Below, one piece after another: positions 15,853 through 25,281 of a stretch of DNA of 64,000 bases (position 1 is the stretch's first letter; the number at the start of each line of letters is the position of its first letter). The DNA is from Geobacillus stearothermophilus ATCC 12980. GTDB taxonomy: Bacteria > Bacillota > Bacilli > Bacillales > Anoxybacillaceae. The DNA is taken from the NCBI RefSeq assembly GCF_030369615.1, contig NZ_CP128494.1:468001-532000 (forward strand). Reading direction: 5' to 3'. The position numbers and the translations under genes were made by a program. The notes beneath the pieces are model-generated. The model had not been told where the DNA came from and did not search any database. It saw only the letters and a list, made by a program, of their open reading frames with translations.

Positions 15853-17520
15853 TTGAAAAAAACATGGTGGAAAGAGGGCGTCGCCTATCAAATTTATCCG
15901 CGCAGCTTTATGGATGCCAACGGCGACGGCATCGGCGATCTTCGCGGCATCATCGAAAAGCTGGATTATTTGGTGGAGCTTGGAGTCGACATCGTTTGGA
16001 TTTGTCCAATTTACCGGTCGCCGAACGCCGATAACGGATATGACATCAGCGATTATTATGCCATTATGGATGAGTTTGGAACGATGGATGACTTCGATGA
16101 ATTGCTTGCCCAAGCCCATCGGCGCGGGTTGAAAGTCATTTTGGATTTGGTCATCAACCATACGAGTGATGAGCATCCGTGGTTTATCGAATCGCGGTCA
16201 TCGCGCGACAATCCGAAGCGCGACTGGTACATTTGGCGTGACGGCAAAGACGGGCGCGAACCGAACAACTGGGAAAGCATTTTCGGCGGCTCGGCGTGGC
16301 AGTATGATGAGCGGACGGGTCAATATTATCTGCATATTTTTGATGTCAAACAGCCCGACTTGAACTGGGAAAACAGTGAGGTGCGCCAGGCGATTTATGA
16401 GATGGTCAACTGGTGGCTGGATAAAGGTATCGACGGCTTTCGTATCGACGCGATCTCCCACATTAAGAAAAAGCCGGGTCTTCCCGATTTGCCAAACCCG
16501 AAGGGGCTGAAGTATGTACCGTCGTTTGCCGGGCATATGAACCAGCCTGGCATTATGGAATATTTAAGAGAGTTGAAAGAGCGAACGTTTGCGCGATATG
16601 ACATTATGACGGTCGGCGAGGCGAACGGAGTAACGGTTGATGAGGCCGAACAATGGGTCGGGGAAGAAAACGGCGTGTTCAATATGATTTTTCAGTTTGA
16701 GCATCTAGGGCTATGGGAAAGGAGTGCGGATGGTTCCATCGATGTCCGCCGCCTAAAGCGGACGTTGACGAAATGGCAAAAAGGGCTTGAAAACCGCGGG
16801 TGGAATGCGTTGTTTTTGGAAAACCACGATTTGCCCCGCTCCGTTTCGACGTGGGGCAATGACCGCGACTATTGGGCGGAAAGCGCCAAGGCGCTCGGCG
16901 CGCTCTACTTTTTCATGCAAGGGACGCCGTTCATTTATCAGGGGCAAGAGATCGGGATGACGAACGTGCGGTTCGATGACATCCGTGATTATCGTGATGT
17001 GTCCGCTCTTCGCCTGTATGAACTCGAACGGGCGAAGGGGCGGACCCATGAGGAAGTGATGAAGATCATTTGGCAAACCGGGCGCGACAACTCGCGCACC
17101 CCGATGCAATGGTCTGATGCCCCAAACGCTGGATTCACGACAGGTACGCCATGGATCAAGGTGAACGAAAACTATCGTACGATCAATGTCGAGGCCGAGC
17201 GGCGCGACCCGAACTCGGTATGGTCGTTTTATCGACAAATGATTCAGCTTCGGAAAGCGAATGAGCTGTTTGTTTACGGAACGTACGATCTGCTTTTGGA
17301 AAACCACCCATCCATTTACGCGTACACAAGAACGCTCGGACGTGATCGCGCGCTTGTAGTCGTCAACTTGTCGGACCGCCCGTCACTTTACCGCTATGAC
17401 GGCTTCCGCCTTCAGTCAAGCGATTTGGCGCTCTCGAACTACCCGGTCCGTCCGCATAAAAATGCGACGCGTTTTAAGCTGAAACCGTACGAGGCGCGCG
17501 TATACATCTGGAAAGAATAA
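15853..17520 (+). CDS. GH13 alpha-glucosidase (exo-alpha-1,4 type likely)
   Basis: A 555-residue GH13 enzyme. The TTG at 15853 follows GGGGGAGGAAG and gives the family-typical start 'MKKTWWKEGVAYQIYPRSF'. The catalytic set is visible: nucleophile Asp in 'GFRIDAISHI' (near residue 199), acid/base Glu in 'TVGEANG' (near 256) and transition-state Asp in 'LENHDLPRS' (near 325). The residue after the nucleophile is Ala, which in characterised Bacillus and Geobacillus enzymes goes with alpha-1,4 preference, while Val goes with oligo-1,6-glucosidases. The enzyme is probably cytoplasmic, as there is no signal peptide. It begins 96 bases right of the IS982-bounded island and is not part of it. Confidence 0.9.
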   Translation: MKKTWWKEGVAYQIYPRSFMDANGDGIGDLRGIIEKLDYLVELGVDIVWICPIYRSPNADNGYDISDYYAIMDEFGTMDDFDELLAQAHRRGLKVILDLVINHTSDEHPWFIESRSSRDNPKRDWYIWRDGKDGREPNNWESIFGGSAWQYDERTGQYYLHIFDVKQPDLNWENSEVRQAIYEMVNWWLDKGIDGFRIDAISHIKKKPGLPDLPNPKGLKYVPSFAGHMNQPGIMEYLRELKERTFARYDIMTVGEANGVTVDEAEQWVGEENGVFNMIFQFEHLGLWERSADGSIDVRRLKRTLTKWQKGLENRGWNALFLENHDLPRSVSTWGNDRDYWAESAKALGALYFFMQGTPFIYQGQEIGMTNVRFDDIRDYRDVSALRLYELERAKGRTHEEVMKIIWQTGRDNSRTPMQWSDAPNAGFTTGTPWIKVNENYRTINVEAERRDPNSVWSFYRQMIQLRKANELFVYGTYDLLLENHPSIYAYTRTLGRDRALVVVNLSDRPSLYRYDGFRLQSSDLALSNYPVRPHKNATRFKLKPYEARVYIWKE

Positions 17521-17562
17521 GAAGGAATTTGCCTTTCTGTGTGGAATGAATACGGAAGGGAG

Positions 17563-18108
17563 ATGATCAACACGGGGACGGTCGATCCGATTCGCTACCC
17601 GATCGGAACGTTTCAAGCGCCGCAGCAGTTTGAGGATGGGAAGGTGCAAGAGTGGATTGCTGCCATCCGCGGGCTGCCGAACGACTTAAGGGCCGCTGTT
17701 TTCGGCTTAAACGATGAGCAGCTCAACACGCCGTACCGCGACGGCGGCTGGACGGTGGCCCAAGTCGTCCACCATTTGGCCGATGCAAGCATGAACGCGT
17801 TTTTGCGCACGAAATGGGGAGTGACGGAAGACGACCCAACGGTGAAGCCGTTTGCGGAAAGCGAATGGGCGAAAACGGCCGATGCTTGCTCGCTGCCCAT
17901 TGAACCGTCGCTTTTATTGCTTGACGGACTGCATGCACGGTGGACGACGCTGCTCGAGTCGATGACAGAAGCCGATTTTCATCGCCTCATCCAACCGGAA
18001 GGAGCGTTGCGGCCGATGCCGCTGTACGTATTGACCGCGCTGTATGCATGGCATGGCAGGCATCATACGGCGCAAATTGTGTCATTGCGGAAACGGAAAG
18101 GATGGTAA
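17563..18108 (+). CDS. DinB/YfiT-like putative metal-dependent hydrolase
   Basis: A 181-residue protein similar over its length to B. subtilis YfiT: '[10 protein letters not shown]', '[21 protein letters not shown]' (first metal-binding His) and '[13 protein letters not shown]' (the HxxxH pair). This places it in the DinB superfamily, where three His bind a metal; several members are thiol-dependent transferases, but the substrate here is unknown. ATG 17563 is chosen by comparison with YfiT; the AGGGAG site lies unusually close to it, and an in-frame GTG at 17539 has none. It follows the glucosidase gene by about 40 bases and may be co-transcribed. Confidence 0.8.
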   Translation: MINTGTVDPIRYPIGTFQAPQQFEDGKVQEWIAAIRGLPNDLRAAVFGLNDEQLNTPYRDGGWTVAQVVHHLADASMNAFLRTKWGVTEDDPTVKPFAESEWAKTADACSLPIEPSLLLLDGLHARWTTLLESMTEADFHRLIQPEGALRPMPLYVLTALYAWHGRHHTAQIVSLRKRKGW

Positions 18109-18133
18109 AAAGCCGCCGATTGGCGGCTTTTTT
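18107..18133 (+). terminator. Terminator after the YfiT-like gene
   Basis: AGCCGCC / GGCGGCT stem with a four-base loop, followed by TTTTTTT; it overlaps the stop codon region. Confidence 0.85.
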
Positions 18134-18186
18134 TACTCGATCGGCCGCACCGCTTGGGGCGGCCGATATATAGGCTCGCTCCGGAG

Positions 18187-18215
18187 AAAAGCCGCCTTTG
18201 CGCGGCTTTTTTCAA
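18187..18215 (+). terminator. Second terminator in tandem
   Basis: AAAGCCGC / GCGGCTTT stem followed by a T-run, 55 bases after the first. It insulates the MFS gene from upstream read-through. Confidence 0.7.
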
Positions 18216-18318
18216 AAAACGTGCTGGACAAACATTTTTGTTAAAAGAAAACATACAGTTATGCTATACTGACAAATATTAAGGGACACGAAATATATAT
18301 CGTACAAGGGGGATCGGT

Positions 18319-19524
18319 ATGAATGCGCAACAAAGGCAAGTTGTTGCGGAACAGAAAGAAAAAATTTGGACGCGCAATTTTATTTTGATTTGCTTGGCCA
18401 ACTTTTTCATTTTTCTTGGATTTCAAATGACGCTGCCGACACTGCCGCTGTTTGTCGAACACTTAGGCGGCAACGACCAGCTCATCGGCCTTGTCGTCGG
18501 GATTTTCACTTTTTCCGCACTTCTCGTCCGTCCGTTTGCCGGCCATGCGCTTGAGACGCGGGGACGGCGGTTTGTCTTTTTGCTTGGGCTGCTCATTTTT
18601 GTCGTTTCGGTCGGTTCGTACAGTGTCATCACCAGCATGCTTCTTCTCTTTTTGATGCGCGTCGTCCAAGGAATTGGCTGGGGGTTTTCGACAACCGCTT
18701 CCGGAACGGTGGCGACGGACATCATTCCGGCCAGCCGCCGCGGGGAGGGAATGGGTTATTACGGATTGTCAGGAAACATCGCCCTCGCTTTCGGTCCGTC
18801 GCTTGGACTTGTGCTTGCCGCTATGATTCCGTTTAGCCATTTGTTTCTGATTTGCGCTCTGCTTGGCGTTGCTTCCGTATTGTTTGCGGCGGCCATCACC
18901 TATAAAAAAGTGGAGGGAAGGCCGCGCTATGAGACGAACAAGTGGGACCTTTACGAAAAAACGGCGCTCGTTCCATCCGTGCTTCTCTTCTTTTTAACGG
19001 TGACGTTCGGCGGCATTGCTTCGTTTTTGCCGCTATATACGGCGCAAAAAGGGATCGGCGGTTTGCAGCTGTATTTTTTGCTTTATGCGCTCGCCCTGAT
19101 GGTGACGCGCACGTTCGCCGGCCAGCTGTATGACCGGAAAGGGCATCGGGCTGTCTTTCTCCCAGGTGCGGGGCTCATTTTGCTTGCGATGCTGCTGCTC
19201 TCCTGGCTGCCGGGGGAATGGGCGCTGCTTTTGGCGGCAGTATTGTATGGCTTCGGTTTTGGCATGGTGCAGCCAGGGCTGCAGGCGTGGTCGGTTGAGC
19301 GGGCCCCTGTTCATCGGAAAGGAATGGCGAATGCAACGTTTTTCTCCTTTTTTGATTTAGGCGTTGGCATCGGGGCGATGGTGTTTGGCCAAATCAGCCA
19401 CTGGTTCGGCTATCCGAGCATTTATGTAACCGCCGCCGGTTCGGTGCTTGTTTCCATGCTCGTTTACTTGAGCGTGCTGCGCAAAGAACAACCTCTTCAT
19501 CCGCGGCAAGAAAGAAACGCTTAA
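18319..19524 (+). CDS. MFS transporter, DHA1-like drug or metabolite exporter
   Basis: A 401-residue protein with twelve predicted membrane helices. The MFS loop 2-3 motif appears as 'GHALETRGRRFVFLLG' and the antiporter-type motif C region as 'GYYGLSGNIALAFGPSLG', pointing to proton-driven export. The second-half loop 8-9 copy reads 'GQLYDRKGHRAVFL'. The N-terminus is a charged cytoplasmic leader of about 20 residues. AAGGGGGATCGGT precedes the ATG. The substrate cannot be told from the sequence. It is a single-gene unit between terminators. Confidence 0.85.
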   Translation: MNAQQRQVVAEQKEKIWTRNFILICLANFFIFLGFQMTLPTLPLFVEHLGGNDQLIGLVVGIFTFSALLVRPFAGHALETRGRRFVFLLGLLIFVVSVGSYSVITSMLLLFLMRVVQGIGWGFSTTASGTVATDIIPASRRGEGMGYYGLSGNIALAFGPSLGLVLAAMIPFSHLFLICALLGVASVLFAAAITYKKVEGRPRYETNKWDLYEKTALVPSVLLFFLTVTFGGIASFLPLYTAQKGIGGLQLYFLLYALALMVTRTFAGQLYDRKGHRAVFLPGAGLILLAMLLLSWLPGEWALLLAAVLYGFGFGMVQPGLQAWSVERAPVHRKGMANATFFSFFDLGVGIGAMVFGQISHWFGYPSIYVTAAGSVLVSMLVYLSVLRKEQPLHPRQERNA

Positions 19525-19546
19525 GGTTTGTCCTTAAGCGTTTTTC
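19516..19546. terminator. Convergent terminator
   Basis: AACGCTTAAGG and its inverted copy, followed by TTTTT on the plus strand and preceded by A-rich sequence; shared by the MFS gene and the convergent methyltransferase gene. The MFS stop codon lies in the stem. Confidence 0.75.
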
Positions 19547-19547
19547 T

Positions 19548-20732
19548 TTAGCGCCGCGAGTGCACTTCGTAGATGGCAAATTTTAAATAGTCGCCTTCAT
19601 TGGCGGCAAGCAGTTTCGGGTGGTCATAGCCGGCGCCGTTCCAGTACACTTGGCGGAGCACTTTTTTGGCGTCAAACGCCGCATCGGCGATCATCTCTTG
19701 GAACATGTGCGGGCGAACATGGTACGAACAGCTCGACGTGACGAAAAAGCCGCCGTCTTTGACGAGTTTCAACCCGTTCAAATTGATGTCTTTATAGCCG
19801 CGCAGCGCTTTTGGCACCGCGTGGGCCGATTTGGCGAACGCCGGCGGGTCGATGATGACGACATCCCACTGTTTGCCGGATCGCACTGCTTCGCGTAAGT
19901 AATCGAATGCGTTGGCGACGACAAATTCTACATTTGTGAATCCGTTTAAGGCCGCATTTCGTTTTGCCGTCTCAATTGCATGCTCGGAAATGTCGACGGC
20001 GGTGGCGTGCTTCGCTCCGTACAGGCAGGCGTTCAGCATAAATGAGCCGGTATGGGTGAAACAATCAAGCACCGTCGTCTCCGGGCCGATGAGCGGGCGG
20101 AGGGCGGCGCGGTTTTGCCGCTGGTCGAAGAAAAAGCCGGTTTTTTGCCCGTTTTCAATGTCGACAATGTATTTCACGCCGTTCTCCTCGATTTCCATCT
20201 CCGTCTCCGCTTCCCCGTACCAAAACCCTTTTTCCTGTTTGAGACCCTCAAGCTCCCGCACGGACACATCGTTGCGCAAATAAATGGCCCTTGGAGCGAA
20301 CACGTCAAGCAAGCCGCGCAAAATCCACTCTTTGTGCACTTCCATCCCGAGCGCCAAAATTTGCACCACAAGCACGTCCTCATATTTATCGACGATGAGC
20401 CCCGGCAGAAAATCGGCCTCGCCGTAGACGGCGCGGCATGAACGGACGCCCGGGAGCATCCGTTCGCGATACGCCCAAGCGCGGCGGATGCGCTCAATGA
20501 AAAACCGCTCATCGAGCTCGTCATCCGGGTTTTGCGTCAACACCCGGACGATGATTTGCGAGGCTGGATTGATGTAGCCTTTCGCCAACCAGTACCCTTG
20601 ATGGTTATAGACATCGACAAAATCTCCCGGTGTGATGTCACCCTCGATACGGTCGACTTCGCTCTGAAAAATCCACGGATGGCCTTGTTCGAGCCGTTTT
20701 TTTCGTTGCCGCTTCAAGATCACTTTCGCCAT
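19548..20732 (-). CDS. RlmI-like class I rRNA large-subunit methyltransferase (YwbD type)
   Basis: A 394-residue protein. Residues 1-75 form a PUA domain ('KRLEQGHPWIFQSEVDRIEG'). The Rossmann-fold SAM domain follows, with motif I 'VLDCFTHTGSFMLNACLYGA' near residue 222, 'AVDISEHAIETAKRNAALNG' and the catalytic 'VVIIDPPAFAKS'. A Cys pair region, 'VTSSCSYHV', lies near the end. The arrangement is that of RlmI/YwbD m5C methyltransferases acting on 23S rRNA. ATG 20732 has GGGAG 7 bases upstream; the open frame extends further without a site. The exact base modified is not known from sequence. Confidence 0.85.
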   Translation of the reverse strand: MAKVILKRQRKKRLEQGHPWIFQSEVDRIEGDITPGDFVDVYNHQGYWLAKGYINPASQIIVRVLTQNPDDELDERFFIERIRRAWAYRERMLPGVRSCRAVYGEADFLPGLIVDKYEDVLVVQILALGMEVHKEWILRGLLDVFAPRAIYLRNDVSVRELEGLKQEKGFWYGEAETEMEIEENGVKYIVDIENGQKTGFFFDQRQNRAALRPLIGPETTVLDCFTHTGSFMLNACLYGAKHATAVDISEHAIETAKRNAALNGFTNVEFVVANAFDYLREAVRSGKQWDVVIIDPPAFAKSAHAVPKALRGYKDINLNGLKLVKDGGFFVTSSCSYHVRPHMFQEMIADAAFDAKKVLRQVYWNGAGYDHPKLLAANEGDYLKFAIYEVHSRR

Positions 20733-20820
20733 CAGTTCCAACTCCCATCCGGTAATCAATCGTTGCGCTTTTATCATAGCGAATTGCGGAGCGCGGCGCA
20801 ATGACAGCCGAAAAAAAAGG

Positions 20821-20848
20821 TTGACAACCGATGCGGCCGTGATATGAT
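20821..20848 (+). promoter_or_regulatory. SigA promoter of the thiamin operon
   Basis: TTGACA (20821-20826) and TATGAT (20843-20848) are separated by 16 bases, about 35 bases upstream of the TPP aptamer. Confidence 0.75.
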
Positions 20849-20880
20849 AAATGTAAAGAAAATTTCATCACAATCAGACA

Positions 20881-21062
<182 letters not shown>

Positions 21063-21086
21063 ATTTTGGAAAAAGGGGGAATACGA

Positions 21087-21770
21087 ATGTCGTTTGCAAG
21101 GCGCGTGCGCCAGGCGGCTGATCCGATCTGGCAGGCGAGTTTCCGTCACCCGTTTGTCAAAGAGCTTGGCGAAGGAACGTTGGATCGCGCAAAATTCCGC
21201 TATTATGTCATGCAAGATGCGTACTATTTGCGCCATTTTGCCCGTGTGCAGGCGATCGGGGCGGCGAAATCGCCGGATTTGGCGACGACGGCCCGGCTGG
21301 CGCACCATGCCCAAAGCACATGCGAAGCGGAATTGTCGCTTCATGAAACGTTTGCCGGACTGCTTGGCATCACCGAAGAGGAACGGGCTGCGTTCATGCC
21401 GGCGCCGACGGCTTACGCGTATACATCGCATATGTACCGGGCGGCGTATGAAGGGCATTTGGGCGATGTCATTGCCGCGATTTTGCCGTGCTATTGGCTG
21501 TATTACGAAATCGGTGAGCGGCTGAAAACGTGCCGGCCGAACGATCCGATTTATGAAAAGTGGATCAGTACATACAGCTCCGATTGGTTTCGCTCGCTTG
21601 TTGAGGAGCAGATCGACCGGCTTGACGCCATTGCCGCTGCCGTGACTGAGGAAGATCGGCGCCGGATGGAACAGCATTTTTTGATCAGCAGTGACTATGA
21701 GTATCAGTTTTGGGAGATGGCGTACCGACTGGAGCGGTGGCCATCGGCCGAACTCATGAAGAGCCGGTGA
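21087..21770 (+). CDS. tenA: Aminopyrimidine aminohydrolase TenA
   Basis: A 227-residue all-helical TenA protein. It salvages degraded thiamin by hydrolysing aminomethyl-pyrimidine to hydroxymethyl-pyrimidine. The catalytic Cys is in 'AAILPCYWLYYEIGERL' (near residue 135), the active-site Glu in the C-terminal 'SSDYEYQFWEMAYRLE', and substrate-binding aromatic residues in 'FRYYVMQDAYYLRHFARVQA'. ATG 21087 follows AAAGGGGGAATACGA. It is the first gene behind the TPP riboswitch. Its neighbours form an uptake system for the pyrimidine, which fits a salvage role. Confidence 0.94.
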   Translation: MSFARRVRQAADPIWQASFRHPFVKELGEGTLDRAKFRYYVMQDAYYLRHFARVQAIGAAKSPDLATTARLAHHAQSTCEAELSLHETFAGLLGITEEERAAFMPAPTAYAYTSHMYRAAYEGHLGDVIAAILPCYWLYYEIGERLKTCRPNDPIYEKWISTYSSDWFRSLVEEQIDRLDAIAAAVTEEDRRRMEQHFLISSDYEYQFWEMAYRLERWPSAELMKSR

Positions 21771-21800
21771 AACGGCGACAACACGAAAGGAGGAGTTTTC

Positions 21801-22391
21801 ATGGGAACAACATCGAAAGGGTTGAAACTGGCCGATATTTTAACGACGATTGTCATTGCCGTTGTGTTCGGCGTCATTTACAAAGTGTGGGGGCCGTTGT
21901 ATGAAGTGGTGAAAGTATTCGGGTTTCATGCCGATCAACTGATTTATGGCATGTGGTTTATCGCGTCGTCGCTTGCGTATTTGCTAATCCGCAAACCGGG
22001 GGTGGCGCTGCTTGCCGAGATCGCGGCTTCATCGGGCGAGTTGGTGATGGGGTCGCAGTGGGGGCTTGAGGTGTTGATTTATGGGGTTGTACAAGGGCTG
22101 TTTGCCGAGCTTGTCTTTGCGGCGTTCCGCTATCGGCGGTTTGACGTGTTTGTCGTGTCGCTCAGCGCCGTCGGCGCGACGGTCGGTTCGCTGATCATGG
22201 ACTTTTACAAAGGATATATCGAGGCGCTCGCCCCGTGGAACATGGCGCTCTTTTTGCTGGCGCGTTTTGTCGGCGCCGTTCTTATCTCCGGCGTGTTCGC
22301 CGTTTCGTTGGCCAAGGCGCTTGAGAAAACCGGGGTGACGCAAATGTGGCGGCCGGTTTCCAAAGAGGACTATGATGCGCTGAACCGGTAA
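21801..22391 (+). CDS. ykoE: ECF transporter S component for hydroxymethylpyrimidine, YkoE
   Basis: A 196-residue protein with five to six membrane helices, the size and shape of ECF-type substrate-capture subunits. It begins 'LKLADILTTIVIAVVFGVIY' and matches the YkoE family linked to thiamin precursor uptake. AAAGGAGGAG precedes the ATG. It is followed by ykoD (two-domain ATPase) and ykoC (coupling protein), giving a complete ykoEDC transporter. Together with TenA upstream this suggests import of a thiamin breakdown pyrimidine followed by salvage. Confidence 0.88.
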   Translation: MGTTSKGLKLADILTTIVIAVVFGVIYKVWGPLYEVVKVFGFHADQLIYGMWFIASSLAYLLIRKPGVALLAEIAASSGELVMGSQWGLEVLIYGVVQGLFAELVFAAFRYRRFDVFVVSLSAVGATVGSLIMDFYKGYIEALAPWNMALFLLARFVGAVLISGVFAVSLAKALEKTGVTQMWRPVSKEDYDALNR

Positions 22392-22403
22392 GGGGAATGA
22401 CCG

Positions 22404-23858
22404 ATGAAGCAAGCCATTGTCATCGAACAGCTGCGCCTGAAGTTTCCAGGGCATAGCGACTTATTGTTCCGCGATTTGTCGCTGTCCGTTGCTGCCGGGG
22501 AGAAAGTGCTTCTCCTCGGCCCGTCTGGATGCGGCAAGTCGACGCTTTTGCAAGTGATGGCCGGCATCATTCCCCACTCGATCGACGTGCCGATGAAAGC
22601 CGGGCGCCTTGAGCGGCCGGAACGATGGGGATATGTGTTTCAAGATCCGGATACGCAGTTTTGCATGCCGTATGCCGATGAGGAAATCGCGTTTGCCCTC
22701 GAAAATCGAAGTGTGCCGCGCCGCGAGATGCCCGCCCGCATCCGCTTGCTGTTGGACCAAGTCGGGTTGGCGATCGAACCGCACACCGACATTCATACGC
22801 TTTCCGGCGGGATGAAGCAGCGGTTGGCGCTCGCTTCTGTTCTTGCGCTTGAGCCGGATGTTTTGTTTTTGGATGAGCCGACGGCTTTGCTCGATGAGGA
22901 AGGGACGAAAGCCGTATGGCAGGCGGTGCGGGATGTGAGCCGGGACAAAACGGTCGTCATCGTCGAGCATAAAATCAACCATGTTCTTGACTTCGTCGAC
23001 CGGATTGTGTTGCTTGGCAGCGACGGGTGCATCATCGCCGATGGAGGAGCGAGGGAAGTATTTTCCCGATATAAGGACGTCATGACGGCGGAAGGCATTT
23101 GGCACCCGGACGTTTGGGAGGAATGCGGACCGATCGTGCGCCGGGAGGAAAGGCAGGAAGGCGAGGAGCTGATCCGCCTTCACCGTTTCCGCGGCTTTCG
23201 CGGCCGGGAGGTGAAAATCAGCGTACCGGAGGCGGTTGTGCGGGCGGGAGAATGGATCGCCGTCACCGGCCGAAACGGCGCGGGCAAAAGCACGCTTTTG
23301 CATGGGTTGATGCAACTGATTCGCACCGAAGGCGAATATACATTGTTCGGGGAGGATATCGAGCTCCGGCAGCCGCTTTACCGCCATATCGCGTTCGTGT
23401 TTCAAAATCCCGAATTTCAATTTGTCACCCATACTGTGCGCGATGAACTGGCGTATTCGCTGCGGCTTGAGGGGCGATCTGAAGAGGAAATCAATGAGAC
23501 GGTCACCCGCCTGCTCAGCGCGTTTGGCCTTGACGGAAAGGAAGAAGTGCATCCGTACCAGCTGTCAGTCGGGCAAAAACGGCGGTTGAGCGTGGCTGCT
23601 TCGATCGTCGCCGGTCAACGCCTCTTTTTGCTTGATGAGCCGACATTTGGACAGGATGCGAAAAACACGTTTGCGTTGTTGGCGATGTTGGAGTCATACC
23701 GAAGGCAAGGGGCGGCGATCATCATGGTCACCCACGACGAACAAATTGTCCGTCGTTTTGCGACGAGACGATGGGTGGTGGAAGACGGAGCGCTTGTTCG
23801 CGATGAGCGCCTCGCTGCTGTGGAGACTGTATTGGCTGAAGGAGGAACATGGCGATGA
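22404..23858 (+). CDS. ykoD: ECF transporter fused ATPases, YkoD
   Basis: A 484-residue fusion of two ABC ATPase domains. Domain 1 has Walker A 'GPSGCGKST' (near residue 36), signature 'LSGGMKQRLALAS' and Walker B 'VLFLDEPTALLD'. Domain 2 has Walker A 'GRNGAGKST' (near 293), the weaker signature 'LSVGQKRRLSVAA' and Walker B 'LFLLDEPTFGQD'. Both Q-loops ('FQDPDTQFC', 'FQNPEFQFV') are of the ECF type. The ATG follows AAGGGGAATGACCG. Its last four bases overlap the start of ykoC (ATGA), indicating coupled translation. It powers the YkoEDC uptake system. Confidence 0.92.
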   Translation: MKQAIVIEQLRLKFPGHSDLLFRDLSLSVAAGEKVLLLGPSGCGKSTLLQVMAGIIPHSIDVPMKAGRLERPERWGYVFQDPDTQFCMPYADEEIAFALENRSVPRREMPARIRLLLDQVGLAIEPHTDIHTLSGGMKQRLALASVLALEPDVLFLDEPTALLDEEGTKAVWQAVRDVSRDKTVVIVEHKINHVLDFVDRIVLLGSDGCIIADGGAREVFSRYKDVMTAEGIWHPDVWEECGPIVRREERQEGEELIRLHRFRGFRGREVKISVPEAVVRAGEWIAVTGRNGAGKSTLLHGLMQLIRTEGEYTLFGEDIELRQPLYRHIAFVFQNPEFQFVTHTVRDELAYSLRLEGRSEEEINETVTRLLSAFGLDGKEEVHPYQLSVGQKRRLSVAASIVAGQRLFLLDEPTFGQDAKNTFALLAMLESYRRQGAAIIMVTHDEQIVRRFATRRWVVEDGALVRDERLAAVETVLAEGGTWR

Positions 23859-24637
23859 ACTGGGACATTCAGCGCCGTGAGACATGGCTTTATGAAGCGA
23901 ACCCGAGTTTGAAGCTCATTGTGCTCGTCATGCTCTTTTTTGCGGTGTTGTTCATTCATAACCCGAACGTGCTCATCAATTTGTCGCTCGCCCTGTTCGT
24001 TTTGTTTTGCTTCGGCACCGGGTATCCAGCAAAGCTGCTTGTTTGGCTGTTTTTGCCGTTTTTCCTGATCTTTGTTTCCACTGCTTCATCGATGATGATG
24101 TTTGGCGAAGGGACGACAACGTGGTTTCGCTGGGGGCTCATCCACGTAACAGCGGAAAGCTTTTGGCGCGGCATGCATCTCGGATTTCGCGCCTTGTCGC
24201 TCGGGCTGTTAGGCTTGATTTTTTCCTTGACGACTCGGCCGGTGCAGCTGTTTTATTCGCTCATGCAGCAATTGAAGCTGAAACCGAAGTATGCGTACAG
24301 TTTTTTGGCGGCGGTCCGCCTGCTGCCGATCATGATTGAGGAGTTTCAAACGGTCCGGTATGCGCTGAGAGTGCGCGGCGTGCCAAACCGCGGCGGCCTT
24401 GGCAAAGTGAAGCGTTATGCCATCCCGCTTTTGGCACAAAGCATCCGCCGCGCCCAGCGCATCGCCGTGGCGATGGAGGCGAAACAATTTTCCAACAGCG
24501 GCCAGCGTACGTTTTATTATGAAATCAAGTTTGGCAAATGCGATATTTGGTTTGTCGTCTTGACCGTTGCGTTGTTGGTTGCCGCTTATTATGCGGGCGT
24601 CCATTACCCGTATATTTCAGTCCATGATGTAAGGTAG
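23855..24637 (+). CDS. ykoC: ECF transporter coupling protein, YkoC
   Basis: A 260-residue T component. It has about five membrane helices and the two cytoplasmic coupling motifs with small residues, 'ALRVRGVPN' and 'AIAVAMEAKQF' (Ala-Arg-Gly-like signatures that contact the ATPases). I chose the ATG at 23855, which overlaps the ykoD stop as ATGA and has AAGGAGG 9 bases upstream; an ATG 6 bases earlier is too close to that site. It completes the transporter with YkoE and YkoD. Confidence 0.9.
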   Translation: MNWDIQRRETWLYEANPSLKLIVLVMLFFAVLFIHNPNVLINLSLALFVLFCFGTGYPAKLLVWLFLPFFLIFVSTASSMMMFGEGTTTWFRWGLIHVTAESFWRGMHLGFRALSLGLLGLIFSLTTRPVQLFYSLMQQLKLKPKYAYSFLAAVRLLPIMIEEFQTVRYALRVRGVPNRGGLGKVKRYAIPLLAQSIRRAQRIAVAMEAKQFSNSGQRTFYYEIKFGKCDIWFVVLTVALLVAAYYAGVHYPYISVHDVR

Positions 24638-24657
24638 GCAGAAAGAAAGGGATTGTG

Positions 24658-25281
24658 ATGGGGGCTCTTCACTTCATTTCCACCGGGCGGCAAACAGCCG
24701 ACGAATTCGCGGCCATTTGTGCGCGTATCCATCCGTATGCGGATGCCATTCACATTCGCGAGAAAGAAAAAACGGCGCGCGAAGTGGCCGAGTTTGTCAC
24801 CGCGCTGCTTTACACCGGGGTGCCGCCGCAAAAAATCATCGTCAATGACCGTGTTGACGTCGCGGCCGTCTACGGTGTCGGCGGGGTGCAGATCGCGTCT
24901 CACAGCTTGCCGGTGCGTGCCGTCCGCCGTTCGTTTCCGGACTTGACAGTCGGCTGTTCCGTGCACAGCCTGACGGAGGCGAAGCAGGCGGAAGAGGACG
25001 GCGCTCACTTTTGCCTGTACGGCCATATGTTTCCGACTGCCAGCAAGCCTGGATTGCCGCCGCGCAGCATCGATTCGTTGCGGGAGATGGCCGCGTCCGT
25101 CTGCATCCCGGTTATTGCGATCGGCGGCATTCATGCCGGCAACGCCTGCCGGGTGATGGAGGCCGGTGCCGCGGGAGTGGCGGTGTTATCGGCTGTCTTT
25201 TTAGCGCCTGATCCGGTTGTGGAAGCAAGACGTTTGGCGCAAATCGTGAAAGGGGAGAGGAAAAATGGGGGCACATTATGA
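24658..25281 (+). CDS. tenI: Thiazole tautomerase TenI
   Basis: A 207-residue TIM barrel of the ThiE/TenI family. It has 'DAIHIREKEKTAREVAEFV', 'IIVNDRVDVAAVYGVGGVQI' and the phosphate-binding 'PVIAIGGIHAGNACRVMEAG', but lacks the fuller ThiE diphosphate-site motifs. The His near 'ASHSLPV' matches the residue used by TenI to aromatise the thiazole product of ThiG. Its location among thiO, thiS and thiG supports TenI and not ThiE. The start is ATG 24658, or the adjacent GTG 24655. It overlaps thiO by 17 bases. Confidence 0.85.
   Translation: MGALHFISTGRQTADEFAAICARIHPYADAIHIREKEKTAREVAEFVTALLYTGVPPQKIIVNDRVDVAAVYGVGGVQIASHSLPVRAVRRSFPDLTVGCSVHSLTEAKQAEEDGAHFCLYGHMFPTASKPGLPPRSIDSLREMAASVCIPVIAIGGIHAGNACRVMEAGAAGVAVLSAVFLAPDPVVEARRLAQIVKGERKNGGTL

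Noticed and set aside
22461..23552. A 363-codon minus-strand frame within ykoD
   Set aside because: Shadow of the two-domain ATPase gene; its composition (Arg/His/Gln rich) is typical of an antisense frame in GC-rich DNA.
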